From: Cucumis sativus
Lineage: Eukaryota > Streptophyta > Magnoliopsida > Cucurbitales > Cucurbitaceae
Assembly (NCBI RefSeq): GCF_000004075.3
Contig: NC_026660.2
Coordinates: forward strand, 29,701,498 to 29,765,497
Length of the DNA stretch: 64,000 nt
Direction: 5' to 3'
A program made the translations under genes and the position numbers. Shown here piece by piece: positions 40,934-54,429 of this stretch; position 1 is the stretch's first letter, and each line of letters begins with the position of its first letter. Under the pieces are notes generated by a model. The model did no database searches, had not been told where the DNA came from, and saw nothing but the letters and a program-made list of their open reading frames with translations.

Positions 40934-43900
40934 AAGAAAGAAAGGGAAAAAAAGAAAAGAACACACACTCAAAACAGAGTTATATTGAACTCAAAAGAGA
41001 GAGGTTCCAATAGAAAAATGGAAGTGAAAATTTTTGGTGATTGGCGAAGGAAGACAGAGGAAGTAGTAAAAGGGTAAAGGAAGAAAAAGTGATTAAAAGA
41101 GTAGAATTTTCTTTGCAAAAAGCAAAAGCAGGAACTTTGACTATATCTTAGATTAAGGCCGGAAATGGAGGTCCAGGTCTAAAAAAAGCAAAGATTTAAA
41201 GTGCAGGTGTGGAGAAAAGAAAAAGAAAAGGAAGCCATAGCCATAGCCATAGCCATAGCCATAGCCATTGCCATTGCCATTGCCATTGCCACTGCCAAGA
41301 AATTAAAGAATGTAATGGAGTTACAGATTATGAGTACAGCTACAGAACCCCATGGACAATGAATTTGAAGAAAGTTTGCTCTTCAAGCTCAATTTAATAA
41401 TATGGTATTTAAGAATATATTTAGGTGGCGCCATCAGCCTCAGCCTGGAGGTATGATATTATTATTACAAATATTTGTGAAGTCTACGTTTGTAAAGTGA
41501 TTGATTAGGTTTGGCTGTGATCAAATCATGGACCCTACACTAATCATTACAGTTACAGCATTTTCATTTTACTAATCTTCTAAACTTAGATGTATCTGAG
41601 AGGCTCATCTTCTTGTGTGTGTCTCTCTCAATAATTACAAATTCTTTCAATACACTTGACTTGAGAATATGTAGAGCCAAAAAAAGACGAAGGGCATAGA
41701 GCCATACTCAAAAATAGTTATTCATGTCATGTGATAAGTGGGAATGAACCATTGGTGTAGCAAAAAAGAAAAAGATTTCAGAAAAGAAGAGAATGAACCA
41801 AAGCTGTATTCTTGTCACCTATCTTCTTTCGGTTCCCTTTTGTAACGTCTTCATTTGGGTCCCATAAAAATACAAAAAGCAACATTTAATTTGTCTTTAA
41901 AAAACTATTACATAGCTGATTGAATGTCGTTTGATATTTTCTTCTTTTTTAATGGCTATAAGAGTGATACATACAATTTTCATGGTAAAAATGATGGCAA
42001 AAATGACTATTTTGGGGGCACAGGATTTGGTTTAAGTAAAAAAAAAAAAAAGGTTGTGGAGTGAAGAAGGAGGAATTAATATGCAAAGTTAAAAATGAGG
42101 AGTCTTCATTAAGAGAGTTGTCTGTATGGCCAAATGGGTCCTTTCTGCTTCATATTTCCGACACAAATGAGACAAAATTAGTGCAGTAAACTCAGTTAAC
42201 TTTCAATGGCGGACACCACAATGTTTGCTTCTTCTCTTAACCATCAATCCTACATCCTTCCACAAATTTGCTTCTAATATTTCTATAGTCAAATATATCA
42301 ATCTTTGATTACTCCTAATCATCGATCTAAATTGATGCTTCAATTCTCTGCCTAGTAATTTGGACTCAAATATTGTGTTTTGCTTCTCCTATTTTCTTTT
42401 CTGGCATGCAATATAGTCGCTTTTCTTTGGTGTATAAAATATGGATAATTTAATGATTATAATGAAGGCACTAAGCATGCTTCAATCGATTGGTGACATC
42501 AATTTACATTCACATGAAGACACAAGAAGCAAAAAGTTTTAATATTGGGTTCATTTTGGCCTTTCCCTGTTTAGCTTTTGTGGGTTTTCTTCTTAAGTCA
42601 ATGCATATGACCCCCCATTCCAAAATTGTAGTTGTTAAAAATGACAATAATAAATGACAAAGAAAACAGTAAAATGTTTAAACAAAGAGAAAGCCAGAGA
42701 TAGAAAACAAAATTTGACTGAAAAGACAAAAACTCATTACATTTGAAAGTCTCTTAATCTAATGCAATTATATAATAGATTAATTCTAAATAGGAACTCA
42801 TTAATTATACAATTGAAAACTTTAAAAATCTATAAAAGTTTGAAAGGTTTTAGAAGCTTATTTGACAAAATTAAAAGTTTACAGAGTAATCGAACACTTT
42901 TGAAGTTTACAAATAAACATTCAAAATTCAAAGTTTTAACATTTTAGTTTAACCCACCAATATATGACTTAAATATTGTTTCTTTTGTAATATTTTATGA
43001 TATAGATTTGCAATATATTGGATCATGATTTATTTATGTCAATTCTTTTGGGTAACCACATTTTGAATTTTTAAATTTAAAATCCAGTATCAATAAAACA
43101 CATGAAAGAAAAAATATCTTCAAAGAGTGTGTCAAGCTGGTATTAAATCCAAATCATAAGGTAGATATTTGAATTGAGATTAAAAACAAAAAAAAGAGGT
43201 CTTACATACATAATATATATATATATATAACTAACAGTACTATCAAGTGTCCAAAAAGTAGTGGAATAAGACTAGGATGACAGGAGGTGTGAAAGTGGAA
43301 GCCAGACCAGGCAAGCCTAAGGTTGAAATTTAGAAAAAGAATTCATACTTGCAATCAAGAACTGTGGAGAATGTTGAAGCTTTTGGGGATTAGCGAAGCA
43401 CTTTGGTAGGCCTATTTCTATCCCCAAGTCCAAGTGCTTTGCTTTAACCCGTGGGTCTTCACAAACTCACCTCAAAAGACTCAATTCATAGCCTTCACCT
43501 CTTCACTATTACAAAGAAATTCAAAAGTTCTTTTCATTACCAATACCACTCCTTTATATCCATCACCGTTAACAATTTTCACTTCAACTAACCTCATACA
43601 TTGTTATATAATATACACCCAACCATTTCAACATTCAAGGTTTTTTACAGAAACTTTCTTTTTAATACAACACGATTTGTTTTTAGATTTGCTCATTCTT
43701 CCTTTGTTTTTAGATTTGCTCATTCTTCCTTTGATACACCTGAATCAGCCTGATCTTCAGATCAGACATATTGATTCTTCTTTGTCTTTGACAAGCAGTG
43801 ACCGCTGTTTAAAGTAGAGAGTTGTGTCTGATGATACTTTAACACTGTGAAGCACAAACAAAGTAGGGGGAAAAACTCAGAAACCATCAATGGTTTTTTG

Positions 43901-44753
43901 AATGACATTAGTGACAGAGTTGTGCACTGCAACTAAAGGGAAAAATCAAAGTTTCATAGCTCTGCCGTACTTTAAAATACATCAATGTGTTTCACATAGC
44001 TTCAGCCAACCCTTATACATTGTGCAACACTATCAAAAAGTAGTCAATAATTAATTTCATATTTGTGCAATGGTCCAAAACGCATCCAATCATTTCCTTC
44101 ACTCACTGAATTGAGTAATTCTTCTTTGAGATCTCTAATTTCAAATCCTAATATTTACTAAAAAGAAAGCTAAGATTGATAATCTAAAATTTAGCTGAAA
44201 AGTTCACAATAAACAAGAATACAACATTTGCCAAATAAGTACTCTGCTTCTAATTGAATCACAACAATAACAATGGCGGAAGATATAAAAAGTTCAAGGT
44301 TGTATATACTAGACGTACTCGGAAACTAAAATCAAAACCATATTGCCATTAATATCTATTAGTGGTTGCAGTGAAAATGAACTTCAAATTTGTCCTCTAA
44401 GTGACAGTGGGAAAGTGGTCTTCTTGACAAGAAACTTATGAACTACAGAATGGACTTCTGCATCAGCTTATATAATCTTGATGTCAGTCCTCTCAAGTAT
44501 ATCTTTACAAGTTAGGAATGAAGAAAAGAAACCTAACCTTGGAAACTATAATTACCTATGTTAAGAAAAAAGTCCCTAAGAAATTTCAGTTTCCATCAAA
44601 AACCCACCTGAGGTACTACCCGGAAATGAAGGAATTTGTGATGATTGAAGTTAGGTGTCCTATCCCCACACCCAAGTCATATTTACCTACCATGATGTAA
44701 AAACGTAACTAGATCTCATGCTCCATAACATCATACACTGATTCCAGCTTTAA
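40934..44753. other. Intergenic between two minus-strand genes
   Basis: The left end is the leader and promoter of the DUF641 gene, including the hexamer repeat at 41233-41298. The right end, about 44400-44753, is probably the ERD2 3' UTR. A 127-codon + strand frame at 43434-43817 has an internal perfect 27-base tandem duplication at 43677-43730 (FLDLLILPL twice) and no family resemblance. Nothing else was recognised. Confidence 0.45.
41233..41298. repeat. Hexanucleotide repeat (AGCCAT)6(TGCCAT)3
   Basis: Six AGCCAT units pass into three TGCCAT units and then TGCCAC and TGCCAA, about 300 bases upstream of the DUF641 gene. On the + strand it translates as alternating Ser-His then Cys-His, but the surrounding frame has only 62 codons and no start context of note. 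Confidence 0.9.
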
Positions 44754-47077
44754 TCAAGCTGGCAACTGAAGCTTCGAATTGTTTCTCCAGCTGAGAAAGA
44801 AAGATAAAAATAAAACTTATCATTCAATATAACACAGCAGCGTAGAGCAAAATCAAAACAATGCCCCGCATAGAAGTTTGATTTAATCACCTAATGTAGT
44901 AGTAGTAAAAGAAATCAGCATATAAAGCTGTCTGAACCAGGCCAGCAATGCAAGCTACAAGAACAAAACACCATGTCAGACATTTGAAGATAACGAGTAA
45001 CTAAGCGTTTCTGTGAACAAGAGCAACCCTAATCTTACCTATCCACCGATTGAAGTGTATGTCTGTGAAGTATCGATAGATCCAGTTGAGAATGTAGAGT
45101 GCACGATAAGCTCTGCAGATTGATTTTAGCTACAGTCAGAACTATTTTTTCAAAACAATTTTGAGAGGGTACACCAAGAAGAAGCTTGGATTTTAGATAC
45201 TGTAAGAGTTTCTTTCTAAGAAAATCAATATGAAAGGTACCTCGGACTTCTTCTATACTATTGCCCATGTGAAACTAAAAACCTATTTCTATATGTCAAA
45301 ATACATCTAACACCAACGGCAGAAATGGAAAAAAAATAAGTGATCATATTCTTCTAAAGATAATGAGGTTACAAAGCAAAAAAGGAACTAACCCAAGAAA
45401 GAAGACATAATGGCCAGTTAAGTTGTCAACATTTCCACTTCGTTGCAATAAGACTAATTGAGGAAGAATTGCTACGGCTTCCAAGTATATTGAAAACGCC
45501 CAAAATATCTAGAACAAAAAAAGTTCAGAAATATCATTTTCTATTGAGACATATTGTTGCTAGTATAGAAAGAACATGGAAAACACTAAACAGGAATTGG
45601 ATAAAAGAAACAATGTGGATTATTTTTATGAGGTAATAACAAGAAAAATTATTGCATTCCTAACAAGTACTAACAAAAGTGAAGTCAGCATGCCTATGAA
45701 GGTAACATCGCAAGATGTATCCTGTCAATCAACAGAAATGAGCAATAGGGAGATAAAACTAAATCAAAATTTTATCTTCAACAATGATGTTTCAGCAGAC
45801 CTCTTCGGATTGTTCGTTAAAGGAACCAGTCATCAGATTATCTAGACAGTAGTCATATTCCCACTAAGGTTAACAATGCATAGTCAAGTAAACTGCTCGA
45901 GGTTCTGAGAATTTACACAATGATCTAGTGCTTTTGCAGGCTTGCACTAATCCGAACTTTTACAGTTAAATGAACAAAGTATCACCATGGTTTTAATTTC
46001 ACATGCAAATTGCCTAATCTGATGAAATCTGGAAAATATGAACTGATTAGGCTCGTCCTATATATAAACTACAGAATAAATAATTGTGTGCATTGACAAT
46101 GCCTCCCCTCAAACCATAAAATGCGATCTAAAATCATTTATATTAAAAATGTCTCACCTCTTGAAACCCAAACTTCTCATTCACTAAAAGGGCGAGAATG
46201 AAACTTCCAGCAACAATAAAATAATAACGAAAAGTATCGAGATCCTTATCATACGACCGCCTCACGATTGGATGCACCCGCATACACCAAACAATTGCCA
46301 GAGAGCTTGCTATAAAAATAATCTTCATCACAGTATTATAGATAGATATGAAGTCCGTAAATAGATCCAAATACCGGGTCAGAAAAACAAGGGCATACAG
46401 CTCCTGAGTCTTGAGTGAAATTCCTTCAAAATATAAATTTTAAAAATCAGCTCCACGTTGATGTTCCAATTAAGCAAAACAAAAATACTGATGAAGAAAG
46501 TTCCTAAACTATCTATATACGACTCAAAAAAAAAAAAAAAAAAAAAAAAAATCAACTCGGTGAAATATCAACTTTTACTCCAGTTGTCTCGAAAACTAAG
46601 GAGGGGAAAGAAACCCTAATGCTCCAATCATCAGCAGAAAAAGCACAAAAAACCCTAATCCTCCAATTATCAGCACAAAAAGTTCCAAACTTTATCCAAA
46701 AGTTCAACTAAAATTAAATTGACCAATAGCAATATAATTCTGGAAGCTGAACAGACTAACTCTCAGCTTAAAGAAGTCGATATCCGAATCCCACTTCCAA
46801 ATCCGCTACAGTGGGATCCACCATTGAGACACAAAAACTAAAAGAATAAGGAGAGACCCACACTGTTATTACCAATTTCTTTGTATCATATCCTCTACCT
46901 CGAAGCCAGAACCAAACAGAATAAAAATGGGGGGACAAAAAGAGAGAACAAAAAAAGAAGAAGAAGAAAGGGGAGATGATAGTTACCCGAGCAGGATTTG
47001 GTTGCGTAGATTTTGAGGAGAAGAACTAAAATACTGATCAAGTGAGTCATATCGCCGGCGAACCTGAAGATATTCAT
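44754..47077 (-). CDS. ERD2: ER lumen protein-retaining receptor (K/HDEL receptor)
   Basis: Six exons, 47077-46987, 46423-46158, 45508-45393, 45112-45039, 44954-44891 and 44790-44754, give 215 residues, the standard ERD2 length. The start is [19 protein letters not shown]. Family landmarks are [16 protein letters not shown], the [20 protein letters not shown] loop, [33 protein letters not shown] and the short C-terminus [12 protein letters not shown]. The seven membrane segments are intact. It retrieves soluble ER proteins ending in K/HDEL from the Golgi by COPI vesicles. All junctions keep frame (exon 1 ends after one base of a Gly codon). Intron 1 has a run of 26 A at 46526-46551. Confidence 0.95.
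46526..46551. repeat. Poly(A)26 run in ERD2 intron 1
   Basis: 26 consecutive A on the + strand (T on the gene strand), about 100 bases upstream of exon 2 in gene direction. No retroposed body was recognised next to it. Confidence 0.9.
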
Positions 47078-50000
47078 GGTTTAGAGAGTGGAGAAGACGA
47101 CGTATGCCTAGATTTTGGGGGAAGATTGAAATGGAAGCCGGAAATGCGAAATGAGAGAAAGAGAGAGGAGAGAATGAGGGAAACAAAATGAAAATAGGCG
47201 GAGGGAATTTTGAATGGAAGGAAACTGAGAACATACGTGGCAATTGGTAACGCCCTCTGCCTCCACGATGTTCTGTGTATTCACCACCAACAAAAATGAC
47301 ACTCCGCCATACACCTCATCACTTTGACTCTAAATACTCCACATCATTCTTTTCTCTCTTGATTTTTATGCTCCAAATTTTAAATTTTGTTCATTTTACA
47401 TTAACTATTGAGGCTTTCTTTACAAAATCATTTTATTAAAATAGCAAAATATTAAAACTATTAAAACTTTTTACTATATTCTGTAAATAGTCACATTTAA
47501 TAGTTAATACTATCCATACCAATTCTCCTATCTCTTGTTAAGTGTCTCGGGTGTTATCTTCCAACTGTGGCAAGCCAGAAGTTGGGGTTTTGGGTTTTGT
47601 ATCGAACTCAATACCATGGGCCCAGACCAGGCCCAAGTAAAAAATTATAATGGGTTGGGTTTGGCTCAACCAAGAAGTCCCATGCTTCATTCCATCCAAT
47701 GATATTCCTATTGATGATGATAATATATAAACTGAAAAGGCGGCCAAAGTATTGGGAAATAAGAAAAGGGGAAGGATAGAAAAGTAATTAAGTTTGACAA
47801 AATTGTTAGATTGTCCATCTTTTCAAAGTTAGCAAAACAAGAAAATGATTTCCCCTAGATTCTCAAACAATTAGAAAAGAGAACAAACAAACTTTAATTT
47901 TAAAAGATAACTCCCGCCATTGCTTCAGTTGCCGCAATGAATTCAACCCACCTCCTAAAAGAAAGTGAGAAATATAAAGTTTGAAACAGCCGCAAAGGTC
48001 GCCCTATTAGCACGTGAAAAAGCCTTCAATTCCAATGTGGGCTGCCTAACTCCATTAATTTAATCACTTAATAACACATTTCAATGTAAGTCAAGTTTAA
48101 TTTTCTATGCCCATGTCCCTTCGGAACTAGACACTTTCAAACTTTCCCAATCCATTTAAATCATAACCTCCACTCCCACACTACTGCCATACCCTTGCCA
48201 ATTAATTCCCTATACTTCCTGACACATTTGCACTTCTTCTCTGCTAACTCCATCTTATTCACGAACTCAAACTCGGGTGTTCTCTCCTAATCATTCGCTT
48301 TTTGGTCATCATTTTAACGATACTTTGATGGGATTCTGTAATATCGAAATTTGTGTTTAGATGTAACAACAGTGGCTACCTACGTTAATTATAGATTCAA
48401 GTTTCTTTCTTTTGCGTGCATTGAATTAAGGATATTAACATACAAACCAAGTCTCACATTGGTTAACCAATGAATGTAAATAACAATAATTAGCTACACC
48501 AGTATAAAGCTTTTAATGAAGTATTAAAAGCAAAACTCTAAGGATTACTCATGCTCTACGTAGATAATATTATATCGTTGTAGAGATAGGTAGAAATTTG
48601 TTTTCACTTTTCAATTGATAGAGGAGGCTTAAACTTGTAATTTGTTCGATGAGAGAATTGTTAGAAATACACGTAAACTCCCCCTACATTCTTTGAGAAA
48701 AAAGAATGTAAGAATAATTATCTCTATTGGTAAAAGATTTTTTTGGATTGTAACAAAAGAGGTCATGAAAGTTTATATTGAATATAGATAACATCATATA
48801 ATTATTATAGAGATATGTGAAAGTTTTATTATCCCACGTGTTAAAACATTCCATCTATGGCCTAAGGCAAGAGTAGGCAAATTAAGATATTCTCAGTTTG
48901 GTTTAGACAGAAAAGAAAAAGGGACGAAAAATCACAAATGAAGAGAACATGTAAATTCAAGTTGTGGCATGTGCAATACGTATAACTCAAGGGTTGTTAG
49001 TGTGTGTAAATAAAGAAAAGGAAAAGCCCCACAAAATAAAATAATAAGAAGAAGAGAGGATATGTGTTTGTAGGATAATGCATAAGACAAGAGACATGTG
49101 ATGGGTCTGAGTTGAGATTTTGATGGGTTACACAGAGAATCCAAGAAGGTACATATGAATTAAAAAATGTACTATTTATTCTAAACAAAAATACATGTGC
49201 CATAGCCTAACCCAAATGGAATCCTATTCTATTGTGTAGCATATTGTATATTCTAACCCCAACCCTTCATTACCTCCCCCTCTTTTGCTCTTAAACCACA
49301 TCAACGGCTATTATTTTTAACTCCATATTATATACATAAAATTACATTTTCCACCTCTAGGTTTTAGATTTTTAATTATTGCTTTGTTATGTAAACATTG
49401 AGTTTTATAAAAAGCCTCACACCTAGACGATAAATAATTCTTACCCAATTTAAATAATTAATGAGAGCCTAAATACGAAGTCTAATAAATTAATGTTGTT
49501 AAGATTATTTGTTTAATTACTTATTAATTGACACACTAACTATGTTAATCGCCCAAAAACTTGATCCAATCTTTCTTAAAATGATTGAAGTACAACAACA
49601 TACATCTTACACAAAAATATTAATTAAACATAGCTATATAAATTTATAAAAAAATTAAAGTAAGAAGAGACTTTAATGATTTATAGACTAAATCTATAAC
49701 GTAGCTAAAAAAAGTTCCGCTAGAATTTGAGAAGGTAGTTGAGATTCATTAAATTCGAATGTGAGATGACATTAATACTAAGGTGCGAAGAATAGGAATT
49801 TGAAATATAGGTACTACTTTGCACCCAAGAAAGAAAGTTCATTATACTTTGAAATTTAATGAAAGTATTTTTCATGTCAAGATAATAGTTACTAAATGTA
49901 TGAAAATGAAAAGAATGCATTGAAAAGAACAGATTGTTTGGGATTATTCATTATAATTTTGGGTTTGAAAACAAGCACAATTTTAATTTTTTTTAAAAGA

Positions 50001-53000
50001 GAGATGAAAAGGCAAGGGGAAAGGTGAATGAATGAGATTATTGGGCAATAGATGTGGACAGGGTTTGTTTTCATGTGTTGGGTTTTGGGGATTCTGAGAC
50101 ACCCTCCTTCTGCATGCCCCCACCATTCCCCTTTTGCCCACTGCTACCCCCCACATGACATGCCCTCTGCCCCTCTTTCCTCTACCCCCTTCCTTCAACT
50201 TCCCATACCAAAGTCTTTCCTCCTACAACAGCTAAACACCAACACAATCCTCCTATAGAAAATAGACATCAACTAATACAAGAGACGAGCCTTCCCACAC
50301 GCATCATACAATTTTTAAACAGAAGAAGGTAAGAGACACCAAGGCAATGAAAAAAGTCACAGCGAGTGAGCCACACGATCATGAGAATGAGAACCATAAC
50401 ACTCACATGCTACACAAATCCAACAGCAGTTCATCAACATATTTTCTGTTTTCGAAAACCTTTTGACACCTCATTGTGTGCATGAATTATTTCGACCCAA
50501 TTAGATTCAATGTTATGATGATTTAAAATTTAACAAAAAGGGAATGTTTTAGAAATCTAATAAAGTGACTGTTTTTCAAAATTGTTCCCTCTCAATTATT
50601 TACTTTTACATCAATATATATTTAATGTGACACTCAAATTTGTTACCAATTTTTTTTTAAAACAGTAGAGAAAATCAAACATCCACTTCACAAAAATACA
50701 AATTACACAGTTAAATTTAAGTTTAACGTGGTGCTTGTCGCCAACAATTCGACAATCATTAGGGTATACAAAAGACTTTCATTTAAAAACACATGCAAAA
50801 TTAATCCAAACATGCCAACTATTAACTTTTTCAAATTGAGTCTTTTGTTTAAATACGTTATTTTATGATTCAAAATACAATCAATGCAAACATGTTACAT
50901 TTTTTCTTTGGTGTAGTACTTGTAAATTTGCTTTTGACTTACATTATTGTTAAAAAAAACTGCAGTTTTAACGGACATACAACTCAATTAAAAGAAGTAT
51001 TAAACCAAATAAAATGATATAAACAAAAACATAATTCAACTAACGATAAATTTAATTTCCTTACCCCACAACACACATATATATTTATATCTTCTAATAA
51101 TATAATATAATCTCCATCATCATTTACATATTCTTTTCAACGTAACGATGCTCAATTATATAAATTTAATGATGGAGAATAAAGAAACACATTAATTGAA
51201 TTAGGCTCCTACTGTACTAAAAAATTAAAAGCACATTTTGGTCAACATTGTCAATATACATGGTTATATTTTTGTCTCCAAAGGTAAAAAGTAAAATTTA
51301 TCATATTTTAAGGGTAAAAAAACAAATATACGTAGTTATCTCATAGGTACAATTTCGGGACCACGAAATCCCAGTTTACACAACCTGAAACAAAAAAGGA
51401 GTGTTTGGATGATACAAAATACAAAATATTTAGAGCAATTGAAGTGAAGCATGTCCACGTCACCACTCCAAAATATAATCAAATTCCAAGTCATTATTAT
51501 TATTATTATTGATAAATGTTAATTTCAATTCTATCCCCCGGCCGATATACAGTATATAAAGTGTTGAATAATATACGATATGGTTGAACATTTGCATCAC
51601 ACTTATTACAGATTTAAAAATTGAGAATATATATAGGGAGGATTGTTTGTATTTAATTTAAATATTTAGAAAATGAGAAGCCCAACGGTATAAATTATGG
51701 GGTCAGGGTGCATAAATGTGGTAAACGTTGGGGGTCCAATAATTTAGAGGAAGAGAAGCATATAATTTAGTAAAAAAGGAGTTAGAGTTGTTGTTTGTTG
51801 TTTTGGATATATAGCCTTTCACTTTCCCCGTAATTGTACGAAAGCGACGGCGGAAGAAAAGAGGTAACCCCACACCCATAACGCACACACTCTCAGTCCA
51901 CAATAAATAATTTTAGTAATGAAACGGGCAAAATTTCATTCGACACACCACCACCCCCCACCCCCCACACCCTCTCTCTGGACCACATTCCAAAAAACTA
52001 CTCCTTTTCTTCTTCTTTGGAGTGGATTGGCAGTTATGCTTAACAAAAAGTAAACAAGGACTATTGTTCAAAAGGAAACCCTAAAATGGAACCCAGAAAG
52101 ATAATTTTAAAGGGATGTGTTGTTTGGTTTAGGCATCTACATGTTCGATATATAACACATTTCACAAAATACGCTTAACATTCATGTATTAACACGTGTT
52201 GTATATTCGTATGGTGCTTGCAACATATACTTTTATGCTTAAGTTAGCTTTTAAAAAGCCTATGTAACAACTTAAATTTGTTGCATGAGGATTCGTTTAA
52301 TTACCTTGTTTGAGACGGGACTTATCCATCTTATCTATAAACCCTTTCTTTTTCTCTCGTCTCCTTTTTCCTTTAGGTTTCTCAACCAATTTTTGACTCC
52401 CAAACTTTTCTTTTAGGTCGTTCTACGTGCTTTACTCTATCTTTCTTTCGCCTTACCATCAACCTTGGCGATTGGGTTGATTATCTGTTTCCTAACCCAC
52501 GTTTGTACAAATTTGCTATTGTGTGTAGAACATAATTCAAACTACGAAAACTATTGTATATATTATAAAATGTAACGAGTTGAAAAAAAAAAGAAATGAG
52601 AAATAAGTAAAAGTACGTACTACGAGCTCAATACATAAATAATATATCGTTGGAAGTATAACACAACAAAAATAAAATATAAAACTCAGGCAAAAGACTA
52701 ACAAATACATACCCAAAGAAAACAAATTAAAAAAAAAAAACTAGTGCTTCATAAATTTTTCAATAGAAGTTCCACATCACACAGAGCAATTAAGGAGAAA
52801 ATATGACCGAACAACTTAATACTACATAATTTTCCTCCCTTTTCAAATAAACTAATCGCTAAAACGAGAGAAACAATTCACAATCCAAAATAAATATATA
52901 ATCAAATAAACTAAAAAGTGTAAAGCGTTCACTATTCAAATGAAAAGATTATAAAAAGAATAGGTTGCTTTGACCTTTACATAAAAAGTCGTAAGTCACT

Positions 53001-53339
53001 TAAAATAGTAAAGTAGAATCATGAGTATGTATATTTGGACTCACACTAAAGATAAAGTATAAATTATTTGCATTTTGTACACGAAAGATGTTATGAAAAC
53101 ATACGTAGAAAAACATTTTTGTTAAAGAATGTTAGTTAAAAGTAGGTTAAAAAAGAAAGGATAATGAGATTGAAGTTGAATGAAGGTCAGCATAACACAA
53201 CACAGTCCCTCATTATATGAGAAAAATGTTATTATTACTTTAATGAATGATTTAAGCATTTAAAAAAGGCCACAAAATAAATGAATATAAGATCTTGTCG
53301 CCTAAAAAACAATGTATGCTAGTAGTACTCGGAATTTTG
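47078..53339. other. Long intergenic region with one old repeat
   Basis: The first 250 bases or so are the leader and promoter of ERD2, including AG/CT-rich stretches. A degenerate repeat occupies about 48430-48860. The rest is AT-rich, with an ATT run at 51492-51510 and a C-rich stretch near 50101-50210. No coding region was supported. Confidence 0.45.
48430..48860 (+). repeat. Degenerate dispersed repeat (AGTCTCACATTGG type), partly duplicated
   Basis: AGTCTCACATTGGTTA at about 48451 is a start commonly seen in plant dispersed, LTR-like repeats. An internal segment (CATGCTCTACGTAGATAATATT region near 48550, described by its first 20 bases CATGCTCTACGTAGATAATA) recurs in diverged form near 48765-48820 (GATAACATCATATAATTATT, then ATAGAGATATGTG). 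The two copies are worn, no ends or target duplications are clear, and the class is uncertain. Confidence 0.4.
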
Positions 53340-54429
53340 AGAGTTGAGGGGCAAAGGGTGTAGTTCAATAAATTTGGATGGAAAAGGGGTATTTTGGGTT
53401 GAGAAACGGACACACCGATTCACTGCTGACGTGCCCTCCGGTGGGGGAGGTGTCTCTGAATCTGCCTGCAACAGATCTCACCCAACCCCTTTTCTTCTTT
53501 CACTTCCCACTTCCCACTTCCCACTTCCCACTATACACTCTTTTCCTCTTACTCCCCCATTCCTCTGAAGCGGAGTTTCCTGTGTTTTGGACTTCTCTAT
53601 CACCTTCCTCTCTAACTGAACCTCGTGAGCTTCATGGGAAGCTTGCTCTGAGATCTGAGCTTTAATTTTCCAACCGGTTACATTTGATACTGCCTTTCCC
53701 CTCTTCTGATTCAGGTGATTCTTCTTCTTTTCTTTTTGCTTTTTTCCATCTTCTTCAACCGTTTCGCTTTACCCCACCCCTTTGTGTTTTCCTTTTCAAT
53801 ATTATCTTATCTTCTTTCACTCTCCTCCTCACCTTGTTCTCTTCTGTGTTCACAGACACCAACCGTCATTTTTCAAGGGTTTAAGAGGACTGTACGGACG
53901 AGCTTTTGATTCTCCATGAGTATTTTCTCTGTGTTTTTCCCGGTTCGGGTTTTTTCTTTTGTTTGCTTGCTGAAGCTGGAGTGAGCTTGTCGCCGGTATG
54001 CATTGGAGTTTGCTTGTGCCTGCTCATTAGGTTTCAGTAGGAGTAGCATTCGTATTGCTGCTACTTCCGCTTGATTCTCCAGTGATAAGCTTCATGGTTT
54101 ACTCGACCCTGGTTTTCTGGGGTGGGTGATTGGGAGTGGTTTGCCGATGGATTTTCTTTGTTTCTCATTTTCAACTTGGCGGAAAGTTGACGGTGTTGGA
54201 ATATAAATGCTTGACATGGATTCGTTGAAATAGAATCTATAACTTTTAACTTTCGTTGTTTAGATAGGAGGACCTCTGTTTGCCTAAATTGCGGGATATT
54301 TGGGATTCATTTTTTGTCATAATTGTGGAGATTTGACCTCGCGTTGTCTGATTTGATAATGCAATATATTTCGATTCGTTTCCTTAATTGTCAAGAAAAA
54401 TTTCGACCAAATGCATTTATGTTCTCATC
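53340..54429 (+). other. Leader and promoter region of the STICHEL-like gene
   Basis: The sequence is less AT-rich and pyrimidine-rich. It probably contains 5' UTR exons and perhaps an intron, as donor-like GTGAGC and acceptor-like TTTCAG sequences occur, but I could not fix them. A seven-base repeat (CACTTCC)4 is at 53501-53530. Short frames at 53344-53909 are proline/serine-rich and not recognised. Confidence 0.45.
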
